From: Ammoniphilus sp. CFH 90114
GTDB taxonomy: Bacteria > Bacillota > Bacilli > Aneurinibacillales > RAOX-1
Direction: 5' to 3'
Assembly: GCF_004123195.1 (NCBI RefSeq)
Contig: NZ_SDLI01000004.1
Coordinates: 343,841 to 407,840, forward strand
Length of the DNA: 64,000 bases
This document shows positions 41,980 to 50,266 of the stretch, piece by piece. Under the pieces are notes generated by a model that did no database searches, was not told the origin of the DNA, and saw nothing but the letters and a program-made list of their open reading frames with translations. The translations under genes were made by a program, and so were the position numbers. Positions within the stretch are counted from its first letter, which is position 1, and each line of letters starts with the position of its first letter.

Positions 41980-43107
41980 TTATAAAGCATCGATAAATTC
42001 TTCCAGCGTTTGTGTGTCCGTATGATCCGATTCATTTTCATCGCTTAGGTTTGGTTCATTCTCCAATGGCTCATCAAAAGGCCTTTCTAAAATGGGATTT
42101 GTTTTTAAATCTGATTCAGGAATTGCCTTTGGGGTAGGCATGACTTTGGGTTTTAACTTCTTCATTTTCTTTTCTATGGTCACTTTCGGATTCATTCTAA
42201 TGCTTTTTGGTTCTAGTAGGCGTTGTTGCACTTTTGATCTATTTATTCTAGGTCGTTCTATCTTCATAGGTTCTATTTTCGGTTTAACAACTTTAGGTTT
42301 TTCTAATTTTGGTTTTTCTAATTTTGGTTTTTCTATTTTTGGTTTTTCAAGTTTTGGTCTCTCTACTTTGGCTTTTTTAAATTTTGGCCCCTCTATCTCT
42401 ATTTTTGCCTTTTCTAATTTTTGCTTTACTATTTTTTTTACAGGGCTCTGGATTGTGACTTTCTGTGTTGGAGATGGCATCTTTCTTATAGAATCCTTCT
42501 TAACCATAATCTTTGTCGATAATTTTTGAGGGGCTGGGATAGTTTTTTTGCTATGAGGTGACATAGTTGCCCCTACTCTATCTTTCGCTACCGGAACCTT
42601 GTTACCAAACTTCTTCTTCAGAGGGGAAGACTGCAAATCTACTTGGGTTGTAACCATATGAAATGAGTCGTTGAACGAAGACATGTACTCGAGTGTTAAT
42701 TCTTTTTGCTTTGGAGTAGTATGAGGTAGAAACAGAGCTACTCTCATACGAAGGCTACTGAGATCGTGAATAATCTTGGATATCCTGCCCTTGATGGATA
42801 ATCGATAAACTTGTTGTCGCTTTACTCTACGTTTCCGAACTAAAACCGCTCTATTGAGCAATATCCCTTTCGACCCAACTTTCGCATGGACAAATGGACC
42901 TGCTGCAGGATCACCTGACTTCTGCCTCATCCAATCCATAAGGAGATGAAAGTTTCGGAGCCTTCGAGAAAGCCTCCTCTTATCCTCTAATGGAATGGAT
43001 GATAAGGCCTCATTCATTTTACTCATTTTGATTAGTTGATAACCTACCGTGTCTATCGCTTTTTGAAATTTAGAACCCTCACTGGACAACTTCCCTGGCT
43101 GATTCAC
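41980..43107 (-). CDS. Basic low-complexity protein with KLEKP repeats
   Basis: 375 residues. Residues 1-165 are a folded basic region (RRLSRRLRNFHLLMDWMRQKSG, VHAKVGSKGILLNRAVLVRKRR). From about 215 to 320 the protein is built of Lys/Pro/Glu pentads (KLEKPKIEKPKLEKP and variants). An acidic tail follows (ENEPNLSDENESDHTD). Extremes of Lys and Pro suggest an extended, possibly DNA- or surface-bound protein such as a spore coat or crust component; this is inference only. GTG at 43107 is chosen because GGGAGAGG is 8 bases upstream. Confidence 0.6.
   Translation of the reverse strand: MNQPGKLSSEGSKFQKAIDTVGYQLIKMSKMNEALSSIPLEDKRRLSRRLRNFHLLMDWMRQKSGDPAAGPFVHAKVGSKGILLNRAVLVRKRRVKRQQVYRLSIKGRISKIIHDLSSLRMRVALFLPHTTPKQKELTLEYMSSFNDSFHMVTTQVDLQSSPLKKKFGNKVPVAKDRVGATMSPHSKKTIPAPQKLSTKIMVKKDSIRKMPSPTQKVTIQSPVKKIVKQKLEKAKIEIEGPKFKKAKVERPKLEKPKIEKPKLEKPKLEKPKVVKPKIEPMKIERPRINRSKVQQRLLEPKSIRMNPKVTIEKKMKKLKPKVMPTPKAIPESDLKTNPILERPFDEPLENEPNLSDENESDHTDTQTLEEFIDAL
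42291..42371 (-). repeat. 15-base tandem repeat encoding KLEKP pentads
   Basis: The unit GGTTTTTCTAATTTT (plus strand) recurs about five times with decay at the edges, inside the gene at 41980-43107. The first two units are identical at the DNA level, so the repeat number may vary between strains. Confidence 0.85.
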
Positions 43108-43234
43108 TTTATTATCCTCTCCCAACTTAGATTGCACAGTTGCTATATCCTATTGGTTGGATAAAAGGACGGTAACGGCGTATGTACATAGGGGAATGAA
43201 CATGGTTTTCTATCACTATAGTAGAGATTAACCA

Positions 43235-43273
43235 AAATAAAAGGATCAGCCAAAAAAATCATGGCCGATCCTT
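43235..43273 (-). terminator. Intrinsic terminator of nth
   Basis: AAGGATCGGCC pairs with GGCTGATCCTT (one mismatch), followed by TTATTTT on the minus strand. It overlaps the last codons of nth. Confidence 0.75.
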
Positions 43274-43906
43274 CATTCGTTTTTTCCCTTCTCGACACAG
43301 GTCTGTAAGAGGACAAATTTCGCATGAGGGAGACTGGGCTTTACAATGATAGCGACCAAAGAAGATAAGGCGATGATGAGTTTGGGTCCACTCTTCCTTA
43401 GGGATCTTTTTCATTAGGGTCTTCTCAACCTCCAAAACGCTATCCTTCCACCTGCAAACCCCTAATCGTTTACTTACCCGCTCTACATGAGTATCTACCG
43501 CAATGGCAGGAACACCGAAGGCATTGGAAACAACGACATTAGCGGTCTTTCTTCCCACTCCCGCAAGCTTCGTCAGTTGCTCATGCTCACGCGGGATTTC
43601 TCCTTGATGTTCATCTATTAAAACCTTACACAGCTTTTGAATATTTTTGGCCTTACTGCGAAAGAGACCAATCTGTTTGATATCCTGCTCTAGTTCCTCT
43701 AGCGGAACAGACAGATAATCCCAGGGAGTCTTGTATTTTTGGAACAATTTTTCCGTCACCTGATTGACCTTCTTATCTGTACATTGAGCACTAAGCAGCA
43801 CTGCAATCGTTAATTCAAAGGCATTCTCATGGTTGAGCTCGCAATGGGCATCCGGGTACATATCCTTAAGTGTGTCTAATATTCTCAGCATATTTTTCTT
43901 ATTCAT
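43259..43906 (-). CDS. nth: Endonuclease III
   Basis: DNA glycosylase/AP lyase that removes oxidised pyrimidines. It has 215 residues. The helix-hairpin-helix is KLAGVGRKTANVV with the catalytic K120; the catalytic aspartate is D138 in AVDTHV, in the same positions as the E. coli enzyme. The 4Fe-4S loop is C188-x6-C195-x2-C198-x5-C204. GGGGGGTGAT precedes the ATG. In B. subtilis nth follows dnaD; that neighbour is absent here. Confidence 0.94.
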   Translation of the reverse strand: MNKKNMLRILDTLKDMYPDAHCELNHENAFELTIAVLLSAQCTDKKVNQVTEKLFQKYKTPWDYLSVPLEELEQDIKQIGLFRSKAKNIQKLCKVLIDEHQGEIPREHEQLTKLAGVGRKTANVVVSNAFGVPAIAVDTHVERVSKRLGVCRWKDSVLEVEKTLMKKIPKEEWTQTHHRLIFFGRYHCKAQSPSCEICPLTDLCREGKKRMKDRP

Positions 43907-43974
43907 TATGAAATCACCCCCCTAATGATACTAGAAAACTTAGCTCAACGCCAAGCGCTAACTTTTCCAGAAAC

Positions 43975-44008
43975 ACAAAAGAACCGTAGAGTCTTGGGAC
44001 TCTACGGT
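43975..44008 (-). terminator. Intrinsic terminator of the 174-residue gene
   Basis: ACCGTAGAGTC pairs perfectly with GACTCTACGGT around TTGG, then TCTTTTG on the minus strand. Confidence 0.8.
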
Positions 44009-44526
44009 GTAACTTCCGGATTATAAGGCAACAAGGGTTTGGATTGGTCCTGCCCCTTCTGGAACATGCGGATCAAGTCATCCCACTGCTCAAACGTATT
44101 ATCATTTCTTACATTGTGCTTTTTACGGATAATAACCGAAATTTCCTCATCGCAAAACCCTTCTTCTTGGGAACCTCGGACACAAATAAAGAAGTGGTTT
44201 GTACGTTCATTTCGAATCTGTTTTAAGTGAGCATAGATCTCCTGAACATCTAAAAACTCACCAAGTAAACATTCAAAAGTCGACTCCACTACGATTTCAT
44301 CTAAATCACCTTCTTCAAGATAGGCAGAGACATTCATCTCAATGTCACTAGCGGCCACGTATATCGGTTGTGTTATCGTCATCGACAGGCGCTCTTCCGT
44401 TTTCAAGTGAATGATGGGTTCCTCTTGGAGCAAAATGTAACCCCTAGTCTTCACATAATCGTTAACGTCCTGAACAAACCGTAAAGCAGCACTTGTTAAC
44501 TGATGCATTTGCTTCATGTTTTTCAT
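44002..44526 (-). CDS. Acidic cytoplasmic protein of unknown function
   Basis: 174 residues. A helical N-terminus (LTSAALRFVQDVNDYVKTRGY) is followed by alternating strands (LSMTITQPIYVAASDIEMNV, HFFICVRGSQEEG). No catalytic motif is evident. GGGAGGGG lies about 13 bases before the ATG, which is long. No family is recognised. Confidence 0.6.
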   Translation of the reverse strand: MKNMKQMHQLTSAALRFVQDVNDYVKTRGYILLQEEPIIHLKTEERLSMTITQPIYVAASDIEMNVSAYLEEGDLDEIVVESTFECLLGEFLDVQEIYAHLKQIRNERTNHFFICVRGSQEEGFCDEEISVIIRKKHNVRNDNTFEQWDDLIRMFQKGQDQSKPLLPYNPEVTP

Positions 44527-44713
44527 ACGATGTAATTTCCCCTCCCGATTTATTCCTTATCATCCCATTTCTATTTTTGGAGTGTCGAATCCTTTGACGA
44601 AACAGCACTTGTTTCTTCTACTTTTGTCATGGAAGAAATCTGTGTTGTATACATCACACAATTCATACTGACCGCATAGGATGAAAAAATGAGCGTGATG
44701 GGAGGTTCAACAC

Positions 44714-45550
44714 ATGTACACTTTCAATAAGCCTCTTCATTTGTCACCGTATGATCATCCTGATATCTATCCGGGACCAACGCCAAAACATTCCTTTATC
44801 TATATGAAAGGTAAAGCCTATCCAATTATGGGATCTGGCGATCCCTCTCAGCTATTTATAGATTTCAATGGAAGAACCATGACTGTAGCTCAATTTTTAA
44901 AGGAACAAAATGTCTGTCCTATTGAGGAAAGGTATCCCATCTTAAGCTATGGCTCAAATATCTGCTTAGCACAGCTAAAGTACAAGTACAGCCTAAACCC
45001 AAAACTAAACGATATTGTCATTAATCTTAAAGGAAAGTTACAGGATACCGATATTATATATGCGGCCTATATGACCAAGTATGGGGCGCTGCCTGCTATG
45101 CTTGGTCCTATGGAAGGGGCGAAATGTCAAGTATGGCTCACCTTATTCGACGAACAGCAATTCAAACATATCACTCATACAGAAAAAATTTATTCCATCG
45201 CCTCCCACCGCGAGAAAAAGCTAAAGCTAAGCTGTGGGATTAAACCCGTTGAGTTCTATGCCTACTATTTTAACCGCGCACTCGCCTACAATGGATCTTT
45301 TTTTCGCTATCCGGATATTCCTGCTACAAACTCATCCGCTAAGGAAGTGTGGCAAGCACATATGCTTCAATTGTTGTCCAAAAGCTTTGATTTAGAAAGA
45401 GAACCCTTCATAGACTTGGTTAAAACGAATGTTGCTTTCCGCCGGATTGTTCAAAGGACACTTGGACTTCTTTCTGTACCGATCAAACATGCGGACTGGA
45501 CTCCTGTAAAAAAAATGAAGAAGTGGAAAGACATCTCCCAAGGCCTCTAG
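44714..45550 (+). CDS. Protein with YGSN motif, possibly gamma-glutamylcyclotransferase-fold
   Basis: 278 residues. The segment PILSYGSNICLAQLKYKY resembles the N-terminal YGSN substrate loop of the gamma-glutamylcyclotransferase fold, followed by a strand with ALPAMLGPMEGAKCQVWLTLFDEQQF, where that fold has its Val-Gly-Val strand and a helix after it. The usual catalytic Glu cannot be placed with confidence. The remaining 100 residues are helical (YYFNRALAYNG, LLSKSFDLEREPF). GGGAGG precedes the ATG. A weak hairpin (CCAAGGC/GCCTTGG-like) follows the stop. The function is unproven. Confidence 0.55.
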   Translation: MYTFNKPLHLSPYDHPDIYPGPTPKHSFIYMKGKAYPIMGSGDPSQLFIDFNGRTMTVAQFLKEQNVCPIEERYPILSYGSNICLAQLKYKYSLNPKLNDIVINLKGKLQDTDIIYAAYMTKYGALPAMLGPMEGAKCQVWLTLFDEQQFKHITHTEKIYSIASHREKKLKLSCGIKPVEFYAYYFNRALAYNGSFFRYPDIPATNSSAKEVWQAHMLQLLSKSFDLEREPFIDLVKTNVAFRRIVQRTLGLLSVPIKHADWTPVKKMKKWKDISQGL

Positions 45551-45603
45551 GCTTGGTCGGTTTCGCCCACTCCCCTATTTATTCATTCTTTTATAGGACA
45601 AGC

Positions 45604-46323
45604 TCAACGCCTATATGGCTCTTCCTTTGTGCTCACATAAAGAGAACCGTCCCCTTCGAGTAGCGCCAAAAACACATCCTTAGCTGATTTAATGCCTTGT
45701 TCTTCAAGTTGATTCTCCAGCCAGCCAATAGAGAGGTTATGATGCTCTAGATTACGATTCACAATATTCCCATCCTCTATAAGCACAGAAGGCATCTTAA
45801 CCTCCGAGATAGGAAGGTCTAAGTCCCTTAGGGTCACAGGATTTGCCTGCGCCTTGGTAATAATGCTGATCTCTCCGTTAGGCTCAAGAATGGCCAATTC
45901 AATATCCGAGAGTTTCATAACATTATTCATCCTCGCAGACATCAAGAGCATGTCTAGTGTGACCTTCGTCTTTTTCATCATTCCCCTTAGAATCTTCCCT
46001 CGTGACACGAGCAATCTCGGCTCCTCATCTACAAACCGGCGAAAACGAGCCGATTTCAAAGCCAGGAAAGTCGTAATATAATGAATAAACGTGAGGGTTA
46101 ACGCTACGGCAAGCGGCCCTGAGAGGCTAGTTTCCTGATTCACTAAGGGATCTCCAATCACATCCCCTATAACGATGGCAAACAAGAAGTCTTGTGCTTG
46201 CAAATTGCTAAGCGTTCTTTGTCCTAAGAACTTTATCAAACTAAATAGAAACAGGTATGCAACGGTTGCCCGAATGACAAAACCTAGGATGGGCATGTGC
46301 GCATCTCCCTGCCAGAAGTCCAT
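45604..46323 (-). CDS. YetF/DUF421 family membrane protein
   Basis: 239 residues. Three N-terminal helices (ILGFVIRATVAYLFLFSLIKFLG, DFLFAIVIGDVIGDP, GPLAVALTLTFIHYITTFLA) and a cytoplasmic domain with LDMLLMSARMNNVMKLSDIELAILEPNGEISI, which is the YetF family pattern. In B. subtilis relatives (YetF, YdfS, YrbG) are in the spore membrane and promote germination. AAGGGAG is 9 bases before the ATG. It starts 47 bases after cvfB and may share its transcript. Confidence 0.82.
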   Translation of the reverse strand: MDFWQGDAHMPILGFVIRATVAYLFLFSLIKFLGQRTLSNLQAQDFLFAIVIGDVIGDPLVNQETSLSGPLAVALTLTFIHYITTFLALKSARFRRFVDEEPRLLVSRGKILRGMMKKTKVTLDMLLMSARMNNVMKLSDIELAILEPNGEISIITKAQANPVTLRDLDLPISEVKMPSVLIEDGNIVNRNLEHHNLSIGWLENQLEEQGIKSAKDVFLALLEGDGSLYVSTKEEPYRR

Positions 46324-46370
46324 ACGCTAGTGCTCCCTTCTAGGATGAGTTTGCCTTTATAGCTTTCGTC

Positions 46371-47234
46371 TTAGTTTTGCTTAATTGTAGCTAAATATGT
46401 CCATCCATCTTCTTGATATATTTTATTCTCTTTCATCAGCTTACCAAGTGCCCGTTTAAATGCTGCTTTACTAATGCCAAACTTTTGGCGGATCGTTTCA
46501 GGATCGGTCTGGTCGGAGAAAGGCATGGCACCTCCGCGATCTTGAAGGATTTGATAAATGATCTCCGCATCCTCTTGGTAGGCTACTGCCTTAGGTGGGT
46601 TCTGTGTTGCATTAATTCGACCATCGTCTCGAATACTCTTTACTCTTGCTGTCACCTTTTGTCCTAAACGAATAGGTCCTAACATATCATCACGATGCAC
46701 GAAGGCAATATGATTCTCTTCCGTAAAGAAGAATGCGCCTAGGGCAATTACACGGTAAACATATCCGCTAACGCTCTTATGAAGCATATCTTTTCCAGCT
46801 GGCTGTTCGAGCTCTGCAAGCTCAACATCCAACCCTAATTTGGCTAGAAGTCTTCCTTTCTTATCGTATTTTAACCCTACAAATACGCGGTCCCCTTTAA
46901 GTGGCCATGCAGCTCTATCCTGCGGCAAATCATCTTTAGATAATAGTAATTCCTTCTGAATGCCCATATCTAAAAATACACCCATCTTGCGATTCACATC
47001 GGATACTTCAAGCCAAGTGAATTGGCCAAAAACGATCTTCGACTCCTTCATTGTAGCCGCTAGACGTTCCTCATGATCCATATATAAAAACACGGAGACC
47101 TTCTGTCCCTCCGACAGCTCTTTGGCTGCCTCGTTCTTATGGAGCAGAATATCATTCTCTCCATCCGTTAAAAAGTAACCAAACTGAGCTTTACGTGCCA
47201 CCTCTAGTGTAGCCATCTGACCAGCCTGCACCAT
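46371..47234 (-). CDS. cvfB: S1-like RNA-binding protein CvfB (YitL)
   Basis: 287 residues. Three S1-like OB folds (ATLEVARKAQFGYFLTD; FGQFTWLEVSDVNRKMGVFLDMG; SGYVYRVIALGAFFFTEENHIAFVHRDD) followed by a winged helix (PETIRQKFGISKAAFKRALGKLMKENKI). This is the CvfB layout; the Staphylococcus protein binds RNA and affects virulence gene expression. The ATG at 47234 is 8 bases after AAGGAG; the ATG at 47240 is too close to that site. Confidence 0.88.
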   Translation of the reverse strand: MVQAGQMATLEVARKAQFGYFLTDGENDILLHKNEAAKELSEGQKVSVFLYMDHEERLAATMKESKIVFGQFTWLEVSDVNRKMGVFLDMGIQKELLLSKDDLPQDRAAWPLKGDRVFVGLKYDKKGRLLAKLGLDVELAELEQPAGKDMLHKSVSGYVYRVIALGAFFFTEENHIAFVHRDDMLGPIRLGQKVTARVKSIRDDGRINATQNPPKAVAYQEDAEIIYQILQDRGGAMPFSDQTDPETIRQKFGISKAAFKRALGKLMKENKIYQEDGWTYLATIKQN

Positions 47235-47385
47235 TTTCATCACTCCTTCGTATCCACCATGCCATCTTTGTTAAATTCTTTACATCTAGCCAGAATTTAT
47301 GAGTCAAAAAGATAGCTTATTGGGAAAAAGACAAAAAGTCAACTGCTTTATTTGAATTACATCTCAGCATAATTTGTCGTAAAAT

Positions 47386-47414
47386 TTGATTATTATAAAA
47401 ATTTTTACTATAAT
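47386..47414 (+). promoter_or_regulatory. Strong SigA promoter of the 54-residue gene
   Basis: TTGATT, exactly 17 bases and a perfect TATAAT, with A/T-rich sequence upstream. This is the best consensus match found in the window. It lies 60 bases before the ATG at 47475. Confidence 0.75.
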
Positions 47415-47474
47415 AACATTAAGACATTGCCTCTAATGACAGTCCTCACTATATTTTCTAAAGGAGTGAAGTAG

Positions 47475-47639
47475 ATGCAAGCGGATATGAAGATGGAAGA
47501 TGTGCTTTTCAAATTAAGACAACTGAAGGATAACGGCGAGCCCCTCTCTAAGAAAAAGGTAAAGGAGAAACATCCTAAACTCATGAGGAACGCTTTATTT
47601 TATTTTCCTTCCTGGGAACATGCCTTAGAAAAAATCTAA
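47475..47639 (+). CDS. 54-residue protein resembling a single L..G..L...FxSWExAL repeat
   Basis: Reads MQADMKMEDVLFKLRQLKDN and ends with ALFYFPSWEHALEKI. The core (LRQLKDNGEPL, VKEKHPKL, ALFYFPSWEHAL) follows a helix-turn-helix-like repeat pattern that I know, usually in tandem, from phage and Bacillus proteins; here one unit makes up the whole protein. AAGGAG is 8 bases before the ATG. A near-consensus promoter and a strong terminator frame it. It may bind DNA or RNA; the target is unknown. Confidence 0.75.
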   Translation: MQADMKMEDVLFKLRQLKDNGEPLSKKKVKEKHPKLMRNALFYFPSWEHALEKI

Positions 47640-47645
47640 ACATAG

Positions 47646-47692
47646 AAAAAGAAGGGGATACAGCAGTTAAGGCTGATATCCCCTTCTTCCTA
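47646..47692. terminator. Bidirectional intrinsic terminator
   Basis: GAAGGGGATA pairs with TATCCCCTTC, with an inner CAGC/GCTG stem. T-rich sequence follows on the plus strand and TTTTTC on the minus strand, serving the 54- and 70-residue genes. Confidence 0.85.
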
Positions 47693-47902
47693 TTCCTCTA
47701 TTCTCCTTACAACATAGAAAAGCTTGCATGTTATATAATCAACCGTTTTATCAACATCATGGTTAAGCATCCGATCAATAATATGCTGAGGGACCATCCA
47801 TTCACATTGGAATTGAGAAAATCGATAAATTGCATCTCCAACCACTTCTAGTTTAATCCCTTGTGCAGATAGGCCATCTTGCATAATCTCTTTAGCCTGC
47901 AT
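47690..47902 (-). CDS. Small protein of unknown function
   Basis: 70 residues (MQAKEIMQDGLSAQGIKLEV...), soluble alpha/beta with two Cys (FQCEWMV, ITCKLFY). GAGGGGG precedes the ATG, and a terminator follows the stop. No family is recognised. Confidence 0.55.
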   Translation of the reverse strand: MQAKEIMQDGLSAQGIKLEVVGDAIYRFSQFQCEWMVPQHIIDRMLNHDVDKTVDYITCKLFYVVRRIEE

Positions 47903-48006
47903 CTCAGGTCCCCCTCATTCTAGATTTCTCTCCAATTCTATTATACTACTAGAATGATGAAACTACGAAAACTTTTTGAAAAGGTAGATATTCGATTCGT
48001 TCTCAA

Positions 48007-48426
48007 TTATGGAAGTAAGATCGATTGCCCTGCATGAATCGTTGTCCCGGAAAGTCTATTTTTTTCTTTAATCATTTGTACCGCTTCCTCACGTGTTCGT
48101 TCCGGATAATACTGTCCTGCGATTCCCCACAATGTATCCCCTGGCTTGACTGTATATAGGATGGATTCTGGTGTCGCAACGGATATAGCTTGTTTAGATC
48201 CTGCTGTTTTCTGATTCATAAATGTAGCTTGTCCTTCAATATCTGCAAACAGGAAATAGCTTAACCAGAATACGCATAAAATGCTAAGTGATAATATAAA
48301 GAGCATTCCTTTATTGGTTTCCCAAAGCTTAAGAATCCTAGTCTGGTGATTCGTTCCTTGTGCCAATTCATGTTGAGGTTGGCCGTTCTCCTGCTTGTCC
48401 CATTCAGAATAGAAGCGAATCTGCAT
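48007..48426 (-). CDS. Single-pass membrane protein with extracellular LysM domain
   Basis: 139 residues. A cytoplasmic N-terminus of about 40 residues, one membrane helix (MLFILSLSILCVFWLSYFLF) and a C-terminal LysM domain (YTVKPGDTLWGIAGQYYPE ... HAGQSILLP) that binds peptidoglycan. The layout recalls YneA, the SOS cell-division inhibitor, but the cytoplasmic part is longer, no LexA/DinR box is seen upstream and lexA is absent. AGGGGG is close before the ATG. Confidence 0.75.
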   Translation of the reverse strand: MQIRFYSEWDKQENGQPQHELAQGTNHQTRILKLWETNKGMLFILSLSILCVFWLSYFLFADIEGQATFMNQKTAGSKQAISVATPESILYTVKPGDTLWGIAGQYYPERTREEAVQMIKEKNRLSGTTIHAGQSILLP

Positions 48427-48501
48427 ATCGGTTCCCCCTCTTGCTTTTGTAATGCTACTATATGTGCAAGAAAAGGGAGATATGATTAAAATTGGTAGAA
48501 T

Positions 48502-48540
48502 AAAAAAACCACATCAGCTTTTAGCAACTGTGTGGCTCAA
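48502..48540 (-). terminator. Intrinsic terminator of motPS
   Basis: GCCACA pairs with TGTGGT across a loop with weak inner pairing, then TTTTTTTA on the minus strand, just after the motS stop. Confidence 0.7.
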
Positions 48541-48545
48541 AACTA

Positions 48546-49307
48546 TTATTTCTCTAAGCCTGCAATGGCAATGACTACCCTGCGATTCTTCTGTCGTCCC
48601 TCAGGTGTCCCATTACCTGTGACAGGCCTTGTATCTGCATAACCCATCGCAACAAATCGGTCTGGTTTTAATTTATGTCGTTCAATGAAGAAACGGACAA
48701 CCCTACTGGAACGAGCAGCGGATAGTTCCCAATTAGATGGGAATACTAAATTAGAGATAGGCTGGTTGTCTGTATGGCCTTCGACGATAATTTGATTTGG
48801 AAGGGTCTGGAACAATTCAGCTAGCTTATTCAGAAAAGGAACACCGTTCGGTAAAATCTCTGCTTCCCCTGAGCGAAATAGTAGACCGTCCTGTAATATC
48901 AATTCCACTCCAAGCGGGGTTCTTGAAGCTTGTACGTTAGTCTCGAGCTGATTCTCTTTAAGAAACTCCTGTACTTTCTTTGTTATTTCGTCTAGCTGCT
49001 CCTGATTTCTCTTTTGGATCTGTTGCTCTGAAACAGAAGTAGCTTGTCCGGTTTGGTCATTAGGTTCTTCCTTAACTTCTTCTCCTCTAACCATTTTCCC
49101 TTGAGTATCAAACTCTATAATGGACTGATTGTATTCAAAGGGAGCGTTATTCGTGAAAGACTCCAGGAAAGCCCGAAACTTCTTGGCGTCGAGTTCAGAG
49201 AAGGCAAACAAGAGAACGAAAAAAACGAGAATAAGAGTCATCAAATCAGAGAAAGTCGTCATCCACATAGGAGCGCCTTTGGGGGGGTCCTTCTTTTTCC
49301 TCCTCAT
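48546..49307 (-). CDS. motS: Flagellar stator protein, Na+-type (MotS/MotB family)
   Basis: 253 residues. One membrane helix with the ion-carrying aspartate D21 (MWMTTFSDLMTLILVFFVLL), a plug and linker, then an OmpA-like peptidoglycan-binding domain (about 150-250: IIVEGHTDNQPI, NWELSAARSSRVVRFFI, YADTRPV). The helix sequence resembles B. subtilis MotS (WMVTFTDLITLILVFF) more than the proton-type MotB, which implies sodium drive. The ATG overlaps the motP stop in ATGA, so translation is coupled. Confidence 0.88.
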   Translation of the reverse strand: MRRKKKDPPKGAPMWMTTFSDLMTLILVFFVLLFAFSELDAKKFRAFLESFTNNAPFEYNQSIIEFDTQGKMVRGEEVKEEPNDQTGQATSVSEQQIQKRNQEQLDEITKKVQEFLKENQLETNVQASRTPLGVELILQDGLLFRSGEAEILPNGVPFLNKLAELFQTLPNQIIVEGHTDNQPISNLVFPSNWELSAARSSRVVRFFIERHKLKPDRFVAMGYADTRPVTGNGTPEGRQKNRRVVIAIAGLEK

Positions 49308-50107
49308 TCCTCTTCCGCTCCTTTTACTTCCTCTGGTTTCTTTCTGGCTTCTGGAGGCAGATAGGAGGTCAACTTTTCCTCCAATACCTTAGGATTAATT
49401 CCAGAAGTAATCCCAATGATTCCCTCTATCATAACTTGTTTGACAAAGACCTCTTCTTCCGTATTTTGTGCAAGCTTATTCGCTATCGGAATAAAGATAA
49501 AGTTCGCTAATACAGAACCATAGAAGGTCGTTATCATGGCTACCGCCATGCTAGGGCCTAGACTAGCTGGATCACTTAAGTTCCGCAGCATTAAGACCAA
49601 TCCAATCAGTGTACCGATCATCCCCCATGCCGGCGCCAATTCACCAGCCTTATCAAACATTGCTCTACCTCTACCATGTCGATCCTCTAAAGCCATGATC
49701 TCAGCATCTAAGATCCCTCGTAATGCATCTTGCTCTGTACCGTCAACAGCAAGTGTAATCCCTTTTTTGATGAAATCATCTTGCATCTCTTCCAATTGAT
49801 CCTCTAGAGCCAGCAAGCCCTCTCTCCTAGCTGTAGATGCCAAGCGAACAAAATCATCAACAAGCTTGCTTAAATTATATTGTCTTGAAGTGAATACCTT
49901 TTTCATGATCGGAAACATCTTTTTCATTCCGTCAAGTTGAAAGGATATAAGCATAGAACAAATCGTTCCCCCGAAAACAATGAGTACAGAAGGAATATCA
50001 ATGAATCCTGTTGCACCAGCTAAACCACCGGCTACTAAAATGGAGGCTACGAGTATCACGACTCCAGCCGCAAGACCGGATATGGTGGCTATATCTTTCT
50101 TTTGCAT
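49304..50107 (-). CDS. motP: Flagellar stator protein, Na+-type (MotP/MotA family)
   Basis: 267 residues, four membrane helices. The cytoplasmic loop holds the conserved charged stretch (LVDDFVRLASTARREGLLALEDQ ... MEERHR-like MALEDRHGRGR) that touches FliG. Helices 3-4 read FDKAGELAPAWGMIGTLIGLVLML and TTFYGSVLANFIFIP. It matches MotP closely by motif. GGGAGAG precedes the ATG. A SigD-like promoter lies about 56 bases upstream. The ccpA gene that precedes motPS in B. subtilis is absent. Confidence 0.9.
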   Translation of the reverse strand: MQKKDIATISGLAAGVVILVASILVAGGLAGATGFIDIPSVLIVFGGTICSMLISFQLDGMKKMFPIMKKVFTSRQYNLSKLVDDFVRLASTARREGLLALEDQLEEMQDDFIKKGITLAVDGTEQDALRGILDAEIMALEDRHGRGRAMFDKAGELAPAWGMIGTLIGLVLMLRNLSDPASLGPSMAVAMITTFYGSVLANFIFIPIANKLAQNTEEEVFVKQVMIEGIIGITSGINPKVLEEKLTSYLPPEARKKPEEVKGAEEE

Positions 50108-50163
50108 CTTTCTCTCTCCCTGTGGTGAGTTACCCTATCATCATACCATAACTCCTATCAATT

Positions 50164-50191
50164 AAATCGGCAGAATACGACATTTTCTTGA
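50164..50191 (-). promoter_or_regulatory. Candidate SigD (flagellar sigma) promoter of motPS
   Basis: On the minus strand TCAA, a 16-base spacer and GCCGATTT. The SigD consensus is TAAA, 13-16 bases, GCCGATAT, so the match is 3 of 4 and 7 of 8. Its position ahead of stator genes fits the flagellar regulon. Confidence 0.6.
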
Positions 50192-50211
50192 GAATTATTT
50201 TTTGGAGTTAC

Positions 50212-50253
50212 AAAAAATAAAAAGAGGGTGATCTCCTTTATGGAAAACCCTCT
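50212..50253 (-). terminator. Intrinsic terminator of the PduL-AckA gene
   Basis: AGAGGGT pairs with ACCCTCT across a 17-base loop, then TTTTTATT on the minus strand, 14 bases after the stop. Confidence 0.75.
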
Positions 50254-50266
50254 CATTGACCTTTTC

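Noticed and set aside
42291..42371. CRISPR array
   Set aside because: The repeats are 15 bases, contiguous and in frame with a protein repeat; there are no spacers or cas genes.
42092..42529. Plus-strand frame rich in Phe and Gly repeats (FGFSNFGFS)
   Set aside because: It is the antisense shadow of the KLEKP repeat gene; no start signals are present.
48007..48545. YneA-type SOS division inhibitor
   Set aside because: LysM plus membrane helix fit, but no CGAAC-N4-GTTCG box lies upstream and lexA is absent.
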